64,000 nucleotides of DNA from assembly GCF_030758345.1 (NCBI RefSeq), contig NZ_JAVAMO010000010.1, positions 1 to 64,000 on the forward strand. Direction: 5' to 3'. Positions 53,670 to 62,107 of the stretch are shown piece after piece. Positions within the stretch are counted from its first letter, which is position 1; each line of letters begins with the position of its first letter. The position numbers and the translations under genes are program-made. Source of the stretch: Ruegeria discodermiae. Lineage in GTDB: Bacteria > Pseudomonadota > Alphaproteobacteria > Rhodobacterales > Rhodobacteraceae. The notes beneath the pieces are model-generated. The model was not told the origin of the DNA. It saw only the letters and a program-made list of their open reading frames with translations, and made no database searches.

Positions 53670-54866
53670 ATGGCACTTGATCTGACACGACGCAGCTTTC
53701 TGACCCGATCGGCACTTATTGGCTGTTCGGCTGCGGCCAGCCCTCTGCTGACGCGGGTCAGCTTCGCTGCGGCCCCTTGGGACACAAGGCTGGTGGTGAT
53801 CATCCTGCGCGGCGGCATGGATGCGCTGGATGTGGTGCGCCCCCTTGGCGATCCCGACTATACAAGCGCGCGGGCAGGGCTCCTGCGGCAGGACGATCCG
53901 GTGATCGATCTGGACGGGTTCTATGCGCTGCATCCGGGGCTGCAACCTCTGCTGCCGCTCTGGCGGGCAGGTGAGTTCGGTGCCGTGCAGGCGGTTGCGA
54001 CGCCCTATCGTGACAAGCGCAGCCATTTCGACGGTCAGGACCTGCTGGAAGCGGGCAGCACGGGGCTGGGCGATGTGGCGGGCGGCTGGCTGAACCGGGC
54101 GCTGGGGCAGGTGCCGGGCGTATCTTTGCGCACCGGTTTCGCACTGGGGCATGGTGAGATGAAGGTGCTGGCGGGCGACACGGCGGTGACCGACTGGTAC
54201 CCCGATACGGCCCTGACTCTCAGCCCGCAGGCCGCCCTGCTTGCCGAACAGATGATGGCCGAAGACCCGTTGTTCCACGGGGCCTATGCGCAGGCCATGG
54301 CGCTTATGGGAGAGGGGCAGGAGGGTGAGACCGCCACCAACGGAGCTGCCAAAGGCAAGCGCCGATTGCCCGAGCATGTGAACATCGCCAGCTACGCCGC
54401 CGAACAGCTGCGCGGCGACGCGCGGGTTGTTGGCTTCTCGCTCAACGGATGGGACACCCACCGGGCGCAGACAAAGGGGCTGACCCGGGCGCTGAAGCGG
54501 CTGTCGCAAACGATCCTGACGCTCAAGCGCGAGCTGGGCGCGCCAGTCTGGGGCAAGACCGTGGTGCTGGCCATGACTGAGTTCGGCCGCACTGTGCGTC
54601 AGAACGGCACCGGGGGCACCGATCATGGCACCGGCGGCGCGCTGCTCTTTGCGGGTGGGGCGGTGCGAGGCGGTCAGGTGCTGGGCGACTGGCCGGGCCT
54701 GCAGGAAAGCGCTTTGCTCGATCGACGCGACCTGATGCCGACCGCAGATCTGCGGGCCTATGTCGCGGGTGTCTTGCAAGGGGTTGCGGGTTTGGACCGT
54801 GCCGCGCTTGAAGGCACGGTTTTCCCGGGGCTGGATATGGATGGCCCGACAAGCTTGCTGCTGTGA
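53670..54866 (+). CDS. DUF1501 family protein, Tat-exported
   Basis: A 398-residue protein with a twin-arginine signal (DLTRRSFLTRSALIGCSAAA). The mature part is alkaline-phosphatase/sulfatase-like: LVVIILRGGMDALDVVRPLG, HFDGQDLLEAGS, GFSLNGWDTHRAQTKG and AMTEFGRTVRQNGTGGTDHG, the usual DUF1501 landmarks with likely metal-binding Asp and His residues. It lies 12 bases after the DUF1800 gene and probably works with it. The family's substrate is unknown. Confidence 0.9.
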   Translation: MALDLTRRSFLTRSALIGCSAAASPLLTRVSFAAAPWDTRLVVIILRGGMDALDVVRPLGDPDYTSARAGLLRQDDPVIDLDGFYALHPGLQPLLPLWRAGEFGAVQAVATPYRDKRSHFDGQDLLEAGSTGLGDVAGGWLNRALGQVPGVSLRTGFALGHGEMKVLAGDTAVTDWYPDTALTLSPQAALLAEQMMAEDPLFHGAYAQAMALMGEGQEGETATNGAAKGKRRLPEHVNIASYAAEQLRGDARVVGFSLNGWDTHRAQTKGLTRALKRLSQTILTLKRELGAPVWGKTVVLAMTEFGRTVRQNGTGGTDHGTGGALLFAGGAVRGGQVLGDWPGLQESALLDRRDLMPTADLRAYVAGVLQGVAGLDRAALEGTVFPGLDMDGPTSLLL

Positions 54867-54898
54867 TCCATCGCGGTAATGCTGGCGCAAAAACACGG

Positions 54899-54926
54899 TT
54901 GACTCGGCCCATGCCATCTCTATAAG
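54899..54926 (+). promoter_or_regulatory. rpsD promoter
   Basis: TTGACT and TATAAG, 16 bases apart, form a good housekeeping promoter about 120 bases before the rpsD start. The leader that follows contains a CCCC-GCAA-GGGG tetraloop hairpin (54951-54962) extended by GGC/GCC, which may be part of an autoregulatory site. Confidence 0.7.
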
Positions 54927-55047
54927 CGCGGCTTCATTGGTGTTGGTGGCCCCCGCAAGGGGATGCCTGTCATGGGGTCAGACCCAAGAGGACAACGCCC
55001 TTCATAGTGGTCCATCCCGGACCTCGACCTAACGAAGGAGATCAGCC

Positions 55048-55668
55048 GTGACCAAACGCACGTCTGCCAAGCATAAAATCGATCGCCGTATGGGCGAAAA
55101 CATTTGGGGTCGCCCCAAATCCCCCGTCAACCGCCGCGAATACGGCCCCGGCCAGCACGGTCAGCGCCGCAAGGGCAAGCTCAGCGATTTCGGCATCCAG
55201 CTGCGCGCCAAGCAGAAGCTGAAAGGCTACTATGGCGATCTGACCGAAAAGCAGTTCCGCCGCATCTATGCTGATGCCGTGCGTGTATCCGGTGACACCG
55301 GTGAAAACCTGATCGGCCTGCTGGAGCGTCGCCTGGACGCCGTCGTCTACCGCGCCAAGTTCGTGCCGACCGTCTTTGCCGCCCGTCAGTTCGTGAACCA
55401 CGGCCACGTGAAAGTGAACGGCAAGCGCGTCAACATCCCGTCCTACCGAGTCAAGGAAGGCGACGTCATCGAGGTGCGCGACAAGTCCAAGCAGCTGGCC
55501 ATCGTGCTGGAAGCCGCCGCTCTGGCCGAGCGTGACGTGCCGGACTACATCGACGTTGATCATTCGAAAATGACCGCCACTTTCGTGCGCGCACCCGGTC
55601 TGGGCGATGTGCCCTATCCGGTCATGATGGAGCCGAACTTGGTCGTGGAATTCTACGCGAAGAACTGA
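55048..55668 (+). CDS. rpsD: 30S ribosomal protein S4
   Basis: A 206-residue primary rRNA-binding protein that nucleates the 30S body. [20 protein letters not shown], the S4 domain [20 protein letters not shown] with [20 protein letters not shown], and the C-terminal [12 protein letters not shown] are typical. The start is a GTG at 55048 with AAGGAG seven bases upstream. As in many alphaproteobacteria, rpsD is alone rather than in the alpha operon. A terminator follows. Confidence 0.99.
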   Translation: MTKRTSAKHKIDRRMGENIWGRPKSPVNRREYGPGQHGQRRKGKLSDFGIQLRAKQKLKGYYGDLTEKQFRRIYADAVRVSGDTGENLIGLLERRLDAVVYRAKFVPTVFAARQFVNHGHVKVNGKRVNIPSYRVKEGDVIEVRDKSKQLAIVLEAAALAERDVPDYIDVDHSKMTATFVRAPGLGDVPYPVMMEPNLVVEFYAKN

Positions 55669-55693
55669 TCTTCGCCAGATTTCCGGTTTTTGG

Positions 55694-55724
55694 AAGGGCT
55701 GCGCGGATTGCGCAGCCCTTTTTC
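55694..55724 (+). terminator. terminator of rpsD
   Basis: GGGCTGCGC - GGATT - GCGCAGCCC, with flanking AA and TTTTT, begins 26 bases after the stop codon. A strong intrinsic terminator. Confidence 0.92.
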
Positions 55725-55726
55725 GT

Positions 55727-55748
55727 GCGCTGAACAGTGATTCAGCGC
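55727..55748. promoter_or_regulatory. 8+8 inverted repeat before the methyltransferase gene
   Basis: GCGCTGAA - CAGTGA - TTCAGCGC lies just after the rpsD terminator and 65 bases before the next start codon. It may be an operator for the methyltransferase gene; there is no T-run. Confidence 0.35.
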
Positions 55749-55812
55749 GGATGATAAGTCTTTGAGAAACTCTGATATGCTGGGCCTAAACATCAGAAAT
55801 GGATGCAGCACC

Positions 55813-56625
55813 ATGTCAGACCCTTACTCAGACCTAGCCGGGCAGAACCAGAGCACCCAGGCTCTGATCGCCGACGCGATGGAGGCACGCTGTATGGAAC
55901 CGGCCCAGATCGCGATCCGGCGCGCTTATCTGAGCGGGCTTTCCGTGCCCGCCGATGCTTTTGCCGTTGAGTTCGGATCGGGAACCGGTCATGTAACAAG
56001 CGATCTCATTGCTATGGCTGGCGCTACGCGGGCGCTTGGCATTGAGCCGTCGCCGGTGATGGTTGCTCGGGCACAGGCGCATTTTGCCGATGATCCGCGT
56101 TTGAGCTTTAAAACCGGTGACGCCAAGCGGACCGAGTTGCAGGACGCCACGGTTGATCTGGTCCTGATGCACACGTTGCTGTGCCATGTTCCCGAGCCGC
56201 AAGAGGTGGTTGCCGAGGCGTTTCGGATTCTGAAGCCCTGGGGACAATTGGCGATCTGTGACGGGGACTACGATACCGCCACGGCCCAGATTGCGGATTA
56301 TGATCCGCTGGATCAGATCATTCGTTTCATGATCAATCAAAACGTGACGAACCTGTGGATCATGCGCCAGATCACCGAGATTCTGACGGGCGCGGGGTTC
56401 ACGCTCGGGCCACGGCAGGGGCATGGCTATGTCGCGGAAGGCGAGGCCACCTATTTCATGACCGTCATCAGCAGGGGGGCGGATCGGATGATGGAAACCG
56501 GGTTGCTGTTTCCGGAAACGGCCCAAGCCCTGAAGGATGAGGCGCAACGCCGGGTCGAGGCCGACAAGTTCTTTGGCTTCATGTCATATGTCAGCCAGAT
56601 TGCGATCAAACCTGGCACTGCGTGA
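55813..56625 (+). CDS. class I SAM-dependent methyltransferase
   Basis: A 270-residue enzyme. The SAM site FAVEFGSGTGHVTSDLIAMA (motif I), GIEPSPVMVARAQ, TGDAKRTELQDATVDLVLMH and FRILKPWGQLAICDGD follow the methyltransferase type 11 pattern. The acceptor is unknown; the group includes ubiquinone and small-molecule methyltransferases. Two starts upstream (55762, 55777) are possible; 55813 gives a natural N-terminus. It is convergent with the DUF2125 gene. Confidence 0.85.
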   Translation: MSDPYSDLAGQNQSTQALIADAMEARCMEPAQIAIRRAYLSGLSVPADAFAVEFGSGTGHVTSDLIAMAGATRALGIEPSPVMVARAQAHFADDPRLSFKTGDAKRTELQDATVDLVLMHTLLCHVPEPQEVVAEAFRILKPWGQLAICDGDYDTATAQIADYDPLDQIIRFMINQNVTNLWIMRQITEILTGAGFTLGPRQGHGYVAEGEATYFMTVISRGADRMMETGLLFPETAQALKDEAQRRVEADKFFGFMSYVSQIAIKPGTA

Positions 56626-56642
56626 TCGCGTCGGGCGGGCCT

Positions 56643-57644
56643 TCAGCGCAGGATCAGCCGGGGTGCGGGGCCCAGCGGGATCGGGCCAAGAGCTACGAAT
56701 CCGTCGCGGAAATTCAGCTGTACGTCGAGCGAATTGCGGTTACCGCCAAGGCCGGCCAGCATGCCCAGAACCCGGTTTGCCGGGCCAACCGCCTGTTCAG
56801 GGATGGCACCCGCCGCTTGCGCCATGGCCAGCATTTCCTGCCAGTTTTCCGCCTTGAGCGCGACTTCTCCGGTGGGAATGCCCTGGCCATCGACCTCCAG
56901 CTCTCCGGTCGCAAAGAGCCTCAATTCGCCCCAGCGCATTTCAGCCAGACGCAGGTCGATCATCTGCGGCTGCGGTCGGTTCTCTTCCAGCGCGCTGCGA
57001 TCCCAAGGCTTGTCGAAGCGCACCGCCACGTCGAGTTCAAGCGTATCGAGACTGCGGGGCAGGGCGGAATCCGAGCGCAACAGGCGGCGCAGCGCATCGC
57101 CCGGCGTGAAGCCTTCGGCGGATATCCCGAACATGTAGGTCTCGGGCTGCGCCTCCTGCGCCATGGCAAGCGACATGGTGTCTGCCTGAAGGGCGGTGCC
57201 GTTGACGGTGTCGATACGCCACGGACCCGCTGTCAGCGCCATACGCTGCAGCTCAAGCCGGACGCCGGGATGCAGGTGCAGGTCTGCGGTCAAGTCCTGC
57301 GCCGTCACAACGGCGGTCTGGTCGAAATAGGACAGGCGCTGCGGCGTGTCGGCAAAGCGCAAGGTCTGACGACCGGGCCAGATCGCGGGGCTGTCAAACA
57401 TGATCCAGTCGGCCTGCCAGGCCGCTCCGGTGCGCGGATCGGCCAAGGCGGGGCTGGTCAGGGTGGTTTTGTGGCGCAATGGATAACCGGCGGTCGAGAT
57501 CTCGGCATAATCGGCCTGCCAGCCCCGCTCTGCCTGGGCGGCAAACCACGCCTCGACACTGCTGCGCAAACCATAGGCGGCGGCCAGCCAGTAGCCGGAC
57601 CACAGCACGATCACCACAATGGCGAGTTTCAGCAAACGGCGCAT
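56643..57644 (-). CDS. DUF2125 family protein, membrane-anchored
   Basis: A 333-residue protein with an N-terminal membrane anchor (MRRLLKLAIVVIVLWSGYWL), then SSVEAWFAAQAERGWQADYA and EISTAGYPLRHKTTLTSPAL, a pattern typical of DUF2125, which resembles AsmA-like or lipid-transfer beta folds in the periplasm. The C-terminus ends with a likely beta strand (VALGPIPLGPAPRLIL). Common in alphaproteobacteria; function unknown. The start at 57644 is chosen because the anchor begins there; the frame is open further upstream. Confidence 0.82.
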   Translation of the reverse strand: MRRLLKLAIVVIVLWSGYWLAAAYGLRSSVEAWFAAQAERGWQADYAEISTAGYPLRHKTTLTSPALADPRTGAAWQADWIMFDSPAIWPGRQTLRFADTPQRLSYFDQTAVVTAQDLTADLHLHPGVRLELQRMALTAGPWRIDTVNGTALQADTMSLAMAQEAQPETYMFGISAEGFTPGDALRRLLRSDSALPRSLDTLELDVAVRFDKPWDRSALEENRPQPQMIDLRLAEMRWGELRLFATGELEVDGQGIPTGEVALKAENWQEMLAMAQAAGAIPEQAVGPANRVLGMLAGLGGNRNSLDVQLNFRDGFVALGPIPLGPAPRLILR

Positions 57645-57713
57645 GCTCGATTGGCCCCTTTTTCCCGGCTCTGATTTGGTATTTATAGGGCGAAACAGGC
57701 AAGGACCAGTGCG

Positions 57714-58244
57714 ATGACGATGTGGGTGTTCGGCTATGGATCGCTTTTGTGGAACCCCGGGTTTCCGGTGGCGCGCAGCGAGGTTGCGACATTGCACGGC
57801 TATGCGCGGTCCTTCTGCATGAGTTCCATTCACCACCGGGGCACCGAGGAAAAACCGGGGCTGGTGCTGGCGCTGGATGAGGTTGACGGGTCCCATTGCC
57901 GAGGTCTGGCCCTGTCGGTGCAAGAAGGGCAAGAAGACCGGACGCTGGCTGAGCTGCGCGAACGAGAACTGATTTCGTCCGCCTATCTGGAGCGGATGTT
58001 GGCAGTCGAGTTGGAAAGCGGCGACCGCGTCACCGCCGTCACCTATGTGATCGACCCTAATCACGTGCAATATTGTGGCGGTCTCGCGCTGGAGGATCAG
58101 GCCCATATCATCGCCGATGCGGTGGGCGGGCGCGGCCCCAATACCGACTATCTCTACAATACAGCCGAACATCTGGCCGAGATCGGGCTCAGCGACCCTG
58201 ATCTGGACTGGTTGACCACCCGGGTACGGGCCCTGACCGCATAA
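57714..58244 (+). CDS. gamma-glutamylcyclotransferase (ChaC-like)
   Basis: A 176-residue enzyme. The substrate loop VFGYGSLLWNPGFP near the start, then HGYARSFCMSSIHHRGTEEK and LVLALDEVDGSHCRGLALSV, is the ChaC signature; a catalytic Glu is expected in LAELRERELIS. ChaC proteins break glutathione into 5-oxoproline and Cys-Gly. AAGGA precedes the ATG by about 10 bases. Divergent from the DUF2125 gene. Confidence 0.9.
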   Translation: MTMWVFGYGSLLWNPGFPVARSEVATLHGYARSFCMSSIHHRGTEEKPGLVLALDEVDGSHCRGLALSVQEGQEDRTLAELRERELISSAYLERMLAVELESGDRVTAVTYVIDPNHVQYCGGLALEDQAHIIADAVGGRGPNTDYLYNTAEHLAEIGLSDPDLDWLTTRVRALTA

Positions 58245-58308
58245 AGCCTTGGCCTTGCGGGCGGCTTTTCGGTAGGTTCTCCCTAGAGCAGAAAATCAGG
58301 ACACGCGC

Positions 58309-59481
58309 ATGGCGCAGGCACGTTTCGAGGCGAGACCGCAATTCTCGCGCCCCTTCCGGCAGATCATCATGATGCTGGTCGTGATCGGCCTGTCGGGTTT
58401 CGGCGTTTTTGTGGCATTGCCGCGCGTCGCCTCGGTCTTTCAGGCAAATCCTTATCTGAACGGATTTATCGTTCTGGTCTTTGTCATCGGTGTTTTGGCC
58501 TGTTTCTGGCAGGTCTTCCAACTGATCGGATCGGTGCGCTGGATCGACGGCTTTGTTGGCGGCTTTGAACGCGAGGGCATTCCCGCCCCGCAGCTTCTGG
58601 CGCCTTTGGCCACGCTGCTCAGCGCCCGCAGCGCGCGGATGCAGATCAGTTCCACCTCGACCCGTTCGATCCTCGATTCTGTCGCCGAGCGCATCGAGGA
58701 AGAGCGCGAGATCACGCGATACATCACCAATGTGCTGATTTACCTCGGATTGTTGGGCACTTTCTTTGGTCTGGCCACCACAGTTCCCGCCATTGTCGAC
58801 ACCATCCGCAGCCTCAACCCGCAGGAAGGCGAAGAGGGTTTGGCGGTGTTCAACCGGCTCATGGTTGGGCTGGAATCCCAGCTACAGGGCATGGGCGTGG
58901 CCTTTGGTTCCTCCTTGCTGGGTCTCGCCGGGTCGCTGATCGTGGGCTTGCTGGAGCTTTTTGCCAGCCATGGCCAGAACCGATTTTACCGCGAGTTGGA
59001 GGAATGGCTCTCGACGATCACGCGGGTCGGGTTTTCCTCCGGCGATGAGGGCGGGTCAGATACCGGCGCTATAGATGGCGTGATGGAGGCGATGACTGAG
59101 CAAATGGATGGGCTGCGGATGATGTTCGAAAACTCCGAACAGGACCGGGCCATGCTGTCGGATAAGATGGGTGAGTTGGTCGACACCATTGCCCAGATGA
59201 ACCAGCGCCAATCCGATACTGACGGTGTCACGCGCGCGCTGGAGCGCCTTGCCGCAAATCAGGAAGCGCATGTGGAACTGCTGCGCAGCCATGAACACGG
59301 CGACGGGATTGATGCTGAAAGCCGGATGCGGCTGCGGTCGATCGACGTGCAGATGCTGCGCATTCTTGAAGAGATCTCAGCCGGGCGGCAGGAAAGCATG
59401 GCCGAACTGCGCCGGGATATCGATACGCTCGTCATGGCGCTGATCCGCAGGGCTGATACGCGCGGCATGGACGGGGAGTGA
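58309..59481 (+). CDS. MotA/TolQ/ExbB-type proton channel protein
   Basis: A 390-residue inner-membrane protein with segments near residues 20-40, 50-72, 144-166 and 193-215. YLGLLGTFFGLATTVPAIVD and MGVAFGSSLLGLAGSLIVGL are the ExbB/TolQ core that forms the ring around two B subunits and conducts protons. A C-terminal tail of about 160 residues (from 230) is helical and polar, longer than in ExbB. It starts three bases before its OmpA-domain partner, the usual A/B order of stator-like motors (MotAB, TolQR, ZorAB). What it drives is unknown. Confidence 0.88.
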   Translation: MAQARFEARPQFSRPFRQIIMMLVVIGLSGFGVFVALPRVASVFQANPYLNGFIVLVFVIGVLACFWQVFQLIGSVRWIDGFVGGFEREGIPAPQLLAPLATLLSARSARMQISSTSTRSILDSVAERIEEEREITRYITNVLIYLGLLGTFFGLATTVPAIVDTIRSLNPQEGEEGLAVFNRLMVGLESQLQGMGVAFGSSLLGLAGSLIVGLLELFASHGQNRFYRELEEWLSTITRVGFSSGDEGGSDTGAIDGVMEAMTEQMDGLRMMFENSEQDRAMLSDKMGELVDTIAQMNQRQSDTDGVTRALERLAANQEAHVELLRSHEHGDGIDAESRMRLRSIDVQMLRILEEISAGRQESMAELRRDIDTLVMALIRRADTRGMDGE

Positions 59482-59484
59482 TCC

Positions 59485-61137
59485 ATGGCCCTGTCACGGC
59501 GCACCGGTCAACGGTTCCAGGGCTCTGTCTGGCCCGGTTTTGTCGATGCCATGACCGGGCTGCTGATGGTGCTGACCTTTGTGCTGACCATCTTCATGGT
59601 GGTGCAATTTGTGTTGCGCGAAACGATCTCTGGGCAGGAAAGCGAGCTTGACGCGCTGTCGAACGAAGTCTCGGCGCTGGCGCAGGCGCTGGGGCTGGAA
59701 GAGCAGGAAAACGATCAACTGCGCCAACGGGTCGGCGCGCTGAATGCCACGCTTTCGGAAGCGCAGGGCAGCTTGGCGCAGGCGCAGAATCTGATCGATA
59801 CTCTGACAAGTGAGCGGGATCGGCAGGACGCGGCTCTGGCCGAGGCCCAGACCCGGATCACCACGTTCGAGGCCCAGGTTGCGGCGCTGATCGCAGATCG
59901 AGATCAGGCCTTGGCCAATGTGGAAAGCCTGTCGGCTTTGCAGGCCGATCTTCTCTCCGAGCAAGAGGCGCTGAACCTCGCCCTGGCGCAGTCGCGCAGT
60001 GAGATCGACGCTCAGACCGAGGCTGCTCGCCTAGCCGCCGCGCGTCGCGAAGCGCTGGAGGCGCTGGTGGCGGATTTGCAGAGCGAAAGCGCCGAAACTT
60101 CTGGACAGATAGCCGCGCTTCAGGGCCAGCTTGACGAGGAGGAAGAGGTCCGGCTGGCCGAGGCCGCTGCTGCTGAGGCGCTGCGGGCGCGCTTGCAGAA
60201 TGCCGATAGCGAACTGACGGCGATGACGCTGGCGCTGGAGGCACAGCGCAAAGAGGCCGAAGAAACGCTGACCCTGCTTGCGGCGGCGGATGCGGCCCGG
60301 GATGCGTTGCAGGGCGAACTGGAGGCTGCCCGTTCCAAAGCAGATCAAGCTGATACCCGCGCCGCGCTGCTTGCTCAGGCCCGCGAGTTGTTGGCCGCAG
60401 AACAGCAGGTCTCAGCAGCAGCGCAGCGGCAGACCGCTTTGCTGAACCAGCAGATCGCGGCGCTGCGCAGCCAGTTGGGCGGGCTGCAGGCGCTGCTTGA
60501 CGACTACAAGGCGCGCGATGAGGCGGCACAGGTGCAATTGCAGTCGCTCGGGCAGGACCTCAATACGGCGCTGGCCCGCGCTGCGTCGGAAGAACGGCGA
60601 CGGCGCCTGCTGGAGGAGGCAGAGCGCAGGCGGCTGGAGGCGGAGGCCGAGGACCTGCAAGCGCAGGCCAAGGATCTGGAACGCTATCGTTCGGAATTTT
60701 TCGGACGGCTGCGCGATGTTCTGGGCCAGCAGGAGGGCGTGCGGATCGAGGGCGACCGATTTGTCTTTTCCTCCGAGGTGCTGTTTGCGCCCGGCTCGGC
60801 CACGCTGTCACCCGAGGGCCGGTTTGAGATCGCCAAGATTGCGGAAATCCTGCGCAGCATCGCAAGTGATATCCCGCCCGAGATCAACTGGGTGATCCGG
60901 GTCGATGGCCATACCGACAACACGCCGCTGAGCGGCGGCGGGCGCTATCGCGACAATTGGGAACTTAGCCAGGGCAGGGCGCTGTCGGTTGTGCGTTACA
61001 TGGTGGACGCGCTGGGCATCGCACCAAATCGGCTGGCGGCCAATGGCTTTGGTGAGTTCCAGCCGCTGAACACGGACGATACCGAAGACGCGCGCGCGCA
61101 GAACCGGCGGATCGAGTTGAAACTGACCGAGAAGTGA
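59485..61137 (+). CDS. MotB/OmpA-domain stator partner with very long coiled coil
   Basis: A 550-residue protein. One membrane segment (VWPGFVDAMTGLLMVLTFVL, residues 15-34) carries Asp21 at the place of the proton-binding Asp of MotB. Residues about 50-410 are almost unbroken heptad-like coiled coil rich in Ala, Glu, Gln and Leu (LDALSNEVSALAQALGL and onward). The C-terminus (about 420-550) is an OmpA peptidoglycan-binding domain: VLFAPGSATLSPEGRFEI, VDGHTDNTPLSGGGRYRDNW and NRLAANGFGEFQPL, ending RRIELKLTEK. The coil could span the periplasm or reach the outer membrane. Confidence 0.9.
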   Translation: MALSRRTGQRFQGSVWPGFVDAMTGLLMVLTFVLTIFMVVQFVLRETISGQESELDALSNEVSALAQALGLEEQENDQLRQRVGALNATLSEAQGSLAQAQNLIDTLTSERDRQDAALAEAQTRITTFEAQVAALIADRDQALANVESLSALQADLLSEQEALNLALAQSRSEIDAQTEAARLAAARREALEALVADLQSESAETSGQIAALQGQLDEEEEVRLAEAAAAEALRARLQNADSELTAMTLALEAQRKEAEETLTLLAAADAARDALQGELEAARSKADQADTRAALLAQARELLAAEQQVSAAAQRQTALLNQQIAALRSQLGGLQALLDDYKARDEAAQVQLQSLGQDLNTALARAASEERRRRLLEEAERRRLEAEAEDLQAQAKDLERYRSEFFGRLRDVLGQQEGVRIEGDRFVFSSEVLFAPGSATLSPEGRFEIAKIAEILRSIASDIPPEINWVIRVDGHTDNTPLSGGGRYRDNWELSQGRALSVVRYMVDALGIAPNRLAANGFGEFQPLNTDDTEDARAQNRRIELKLTEK

Positions 61138-61147
61138 GTGCTGAGGG

Positions 61148-62107
61148 CTACTGAACCGTTGTCGTCGTCGATTTCTGGCTGATCACCTGCCCATCCCGTA
61201 CCAGACTCACCCTACCGGTGTAGGTTCCCGCAGGCCATCGCTCAGCGGTCAGACGTTTGCCATAGGCCCGGAAGAACCGGGCGCGATTGCGTTCCAATTC
61301 GACCTGCTGGCCGCCAAAAGGCCCGTCGGGTCCCACGATCTCGATCCTCATTACATCGCCTTTCAGCCCACCATAGGCGAGACCGTAAAGAACCAGCCCA
61401 GAGCTCTGGTCGGACAACACGTCTTGCGCGGCGTCACCTGCAAGAATCGCGTCATATTCCGGGACCAGCGGGGCAAAGCCCACATCCAACAACGCGCCCG
61501 GCACATAGTCGGGCGTGTCGGCCCAGAGGTTATCGCCCCCTTGCCCGCATTGCGCCTGTCCGGTGGTGTCGAAGGGGTCGACCACCTGACCGTCCTTGCG
61601 CACCGAGAGGTGAAGATGCGGAAACTGCGTCTTGCCGCTCAGCCCCACCTGGCCCAGCACGGTTCCGACATCGATCACATCGCCGGATTTGACCCGGATC
61701 GAGCCCTGCCGCATGTGGCAATACTGGGTTTCCCAGCCGTCCTCATGCTTGAGGACAACGCCATTCCCGCATTCGCGCCCGTCGACTTGAGCCGTGGTCT
61801 CACTGGTAAAAAGCTGATCGGGCATGGAATTGCGAGTGCCCTGCACGATGCCAGGTGCTGCAGCGCGCACATCCACACCCTGCTGCATGGCGCGCAGCGT
61901 TGGCAGGGCAAAATCGGTGCCTTTGTGCCCGTCATAAGACAGCGTGCCACATGTGAAATCGCGGGCTCCGGCACCGGGATCACGGTCGACGAATTGCTGG
62001 ATGTAGCAGGTCTCGCCCAGCTCGCAGTCAATAGGCAGGCTCAGAACGGGATCGCTCGCCGCCGGTCCGGCAGCGAGCGCGAGAGTCGCGAGCAGTCGCC
62101 CGTACAT
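61148..62107 (-). CDS. M23-family metallopeptidase, periplasmic
   Basis: A 319-residue protein with a signal peptide ([18 protein letters not shown]). The LytM/M23 domain shows SYDGHKGTDFALPTLRAM with the Zn-binding His and Asp, and LSGKTQFPHLHLSVRKDGQV with the HxH motif, so it should be an active Zn endopeptidase cutting peptidoglycan peptides or a secreted target. Its ATG overlaps the clpA stop by one base (TGATG), so it is co-translated after clpA, an unusual pairing of cytosolic and periplasmic proteolysis. Confidence 0.88.
   Translation of the reverse strand: MYGRLLATLALAAGPAASDPVLSLPIDCELGETCYIQQFVDRDPGAGARDFTCGTLSYDGHKGTDFALPTLRAMQQGVDVRAAAPGIVQGTRNSMPDQLFTSETTAQVDGRECGNGVVLKHEDGWETQYCHMRQGSIRVKSGDVIDVGTVLGQVGLSGKTQFPHLHLSVRKDGQVVDPFDTTGQAQCGQGGDNLWADTPDYVPGALLDVGFAPLVPEYDAILAGDAAQDVLSDQSSGLVLYGLAYGGLKGDVMRIEIVGPDGPFGGQQVELERNRARFFRAYGKRLTAERWPAGTYTGRVSLVRDGQVISQKSTTTTVQ

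Noticed and set aside
58309-61137. Zorya phage-defence system
   Set aside because: The ZorA/ZorB-like pair is present, but no ZorC, ZorD or ZorE helicase or nuclease gene follows; the neighbours are a housekeeping cyclotransferase, an M23 peptidase and clpA.
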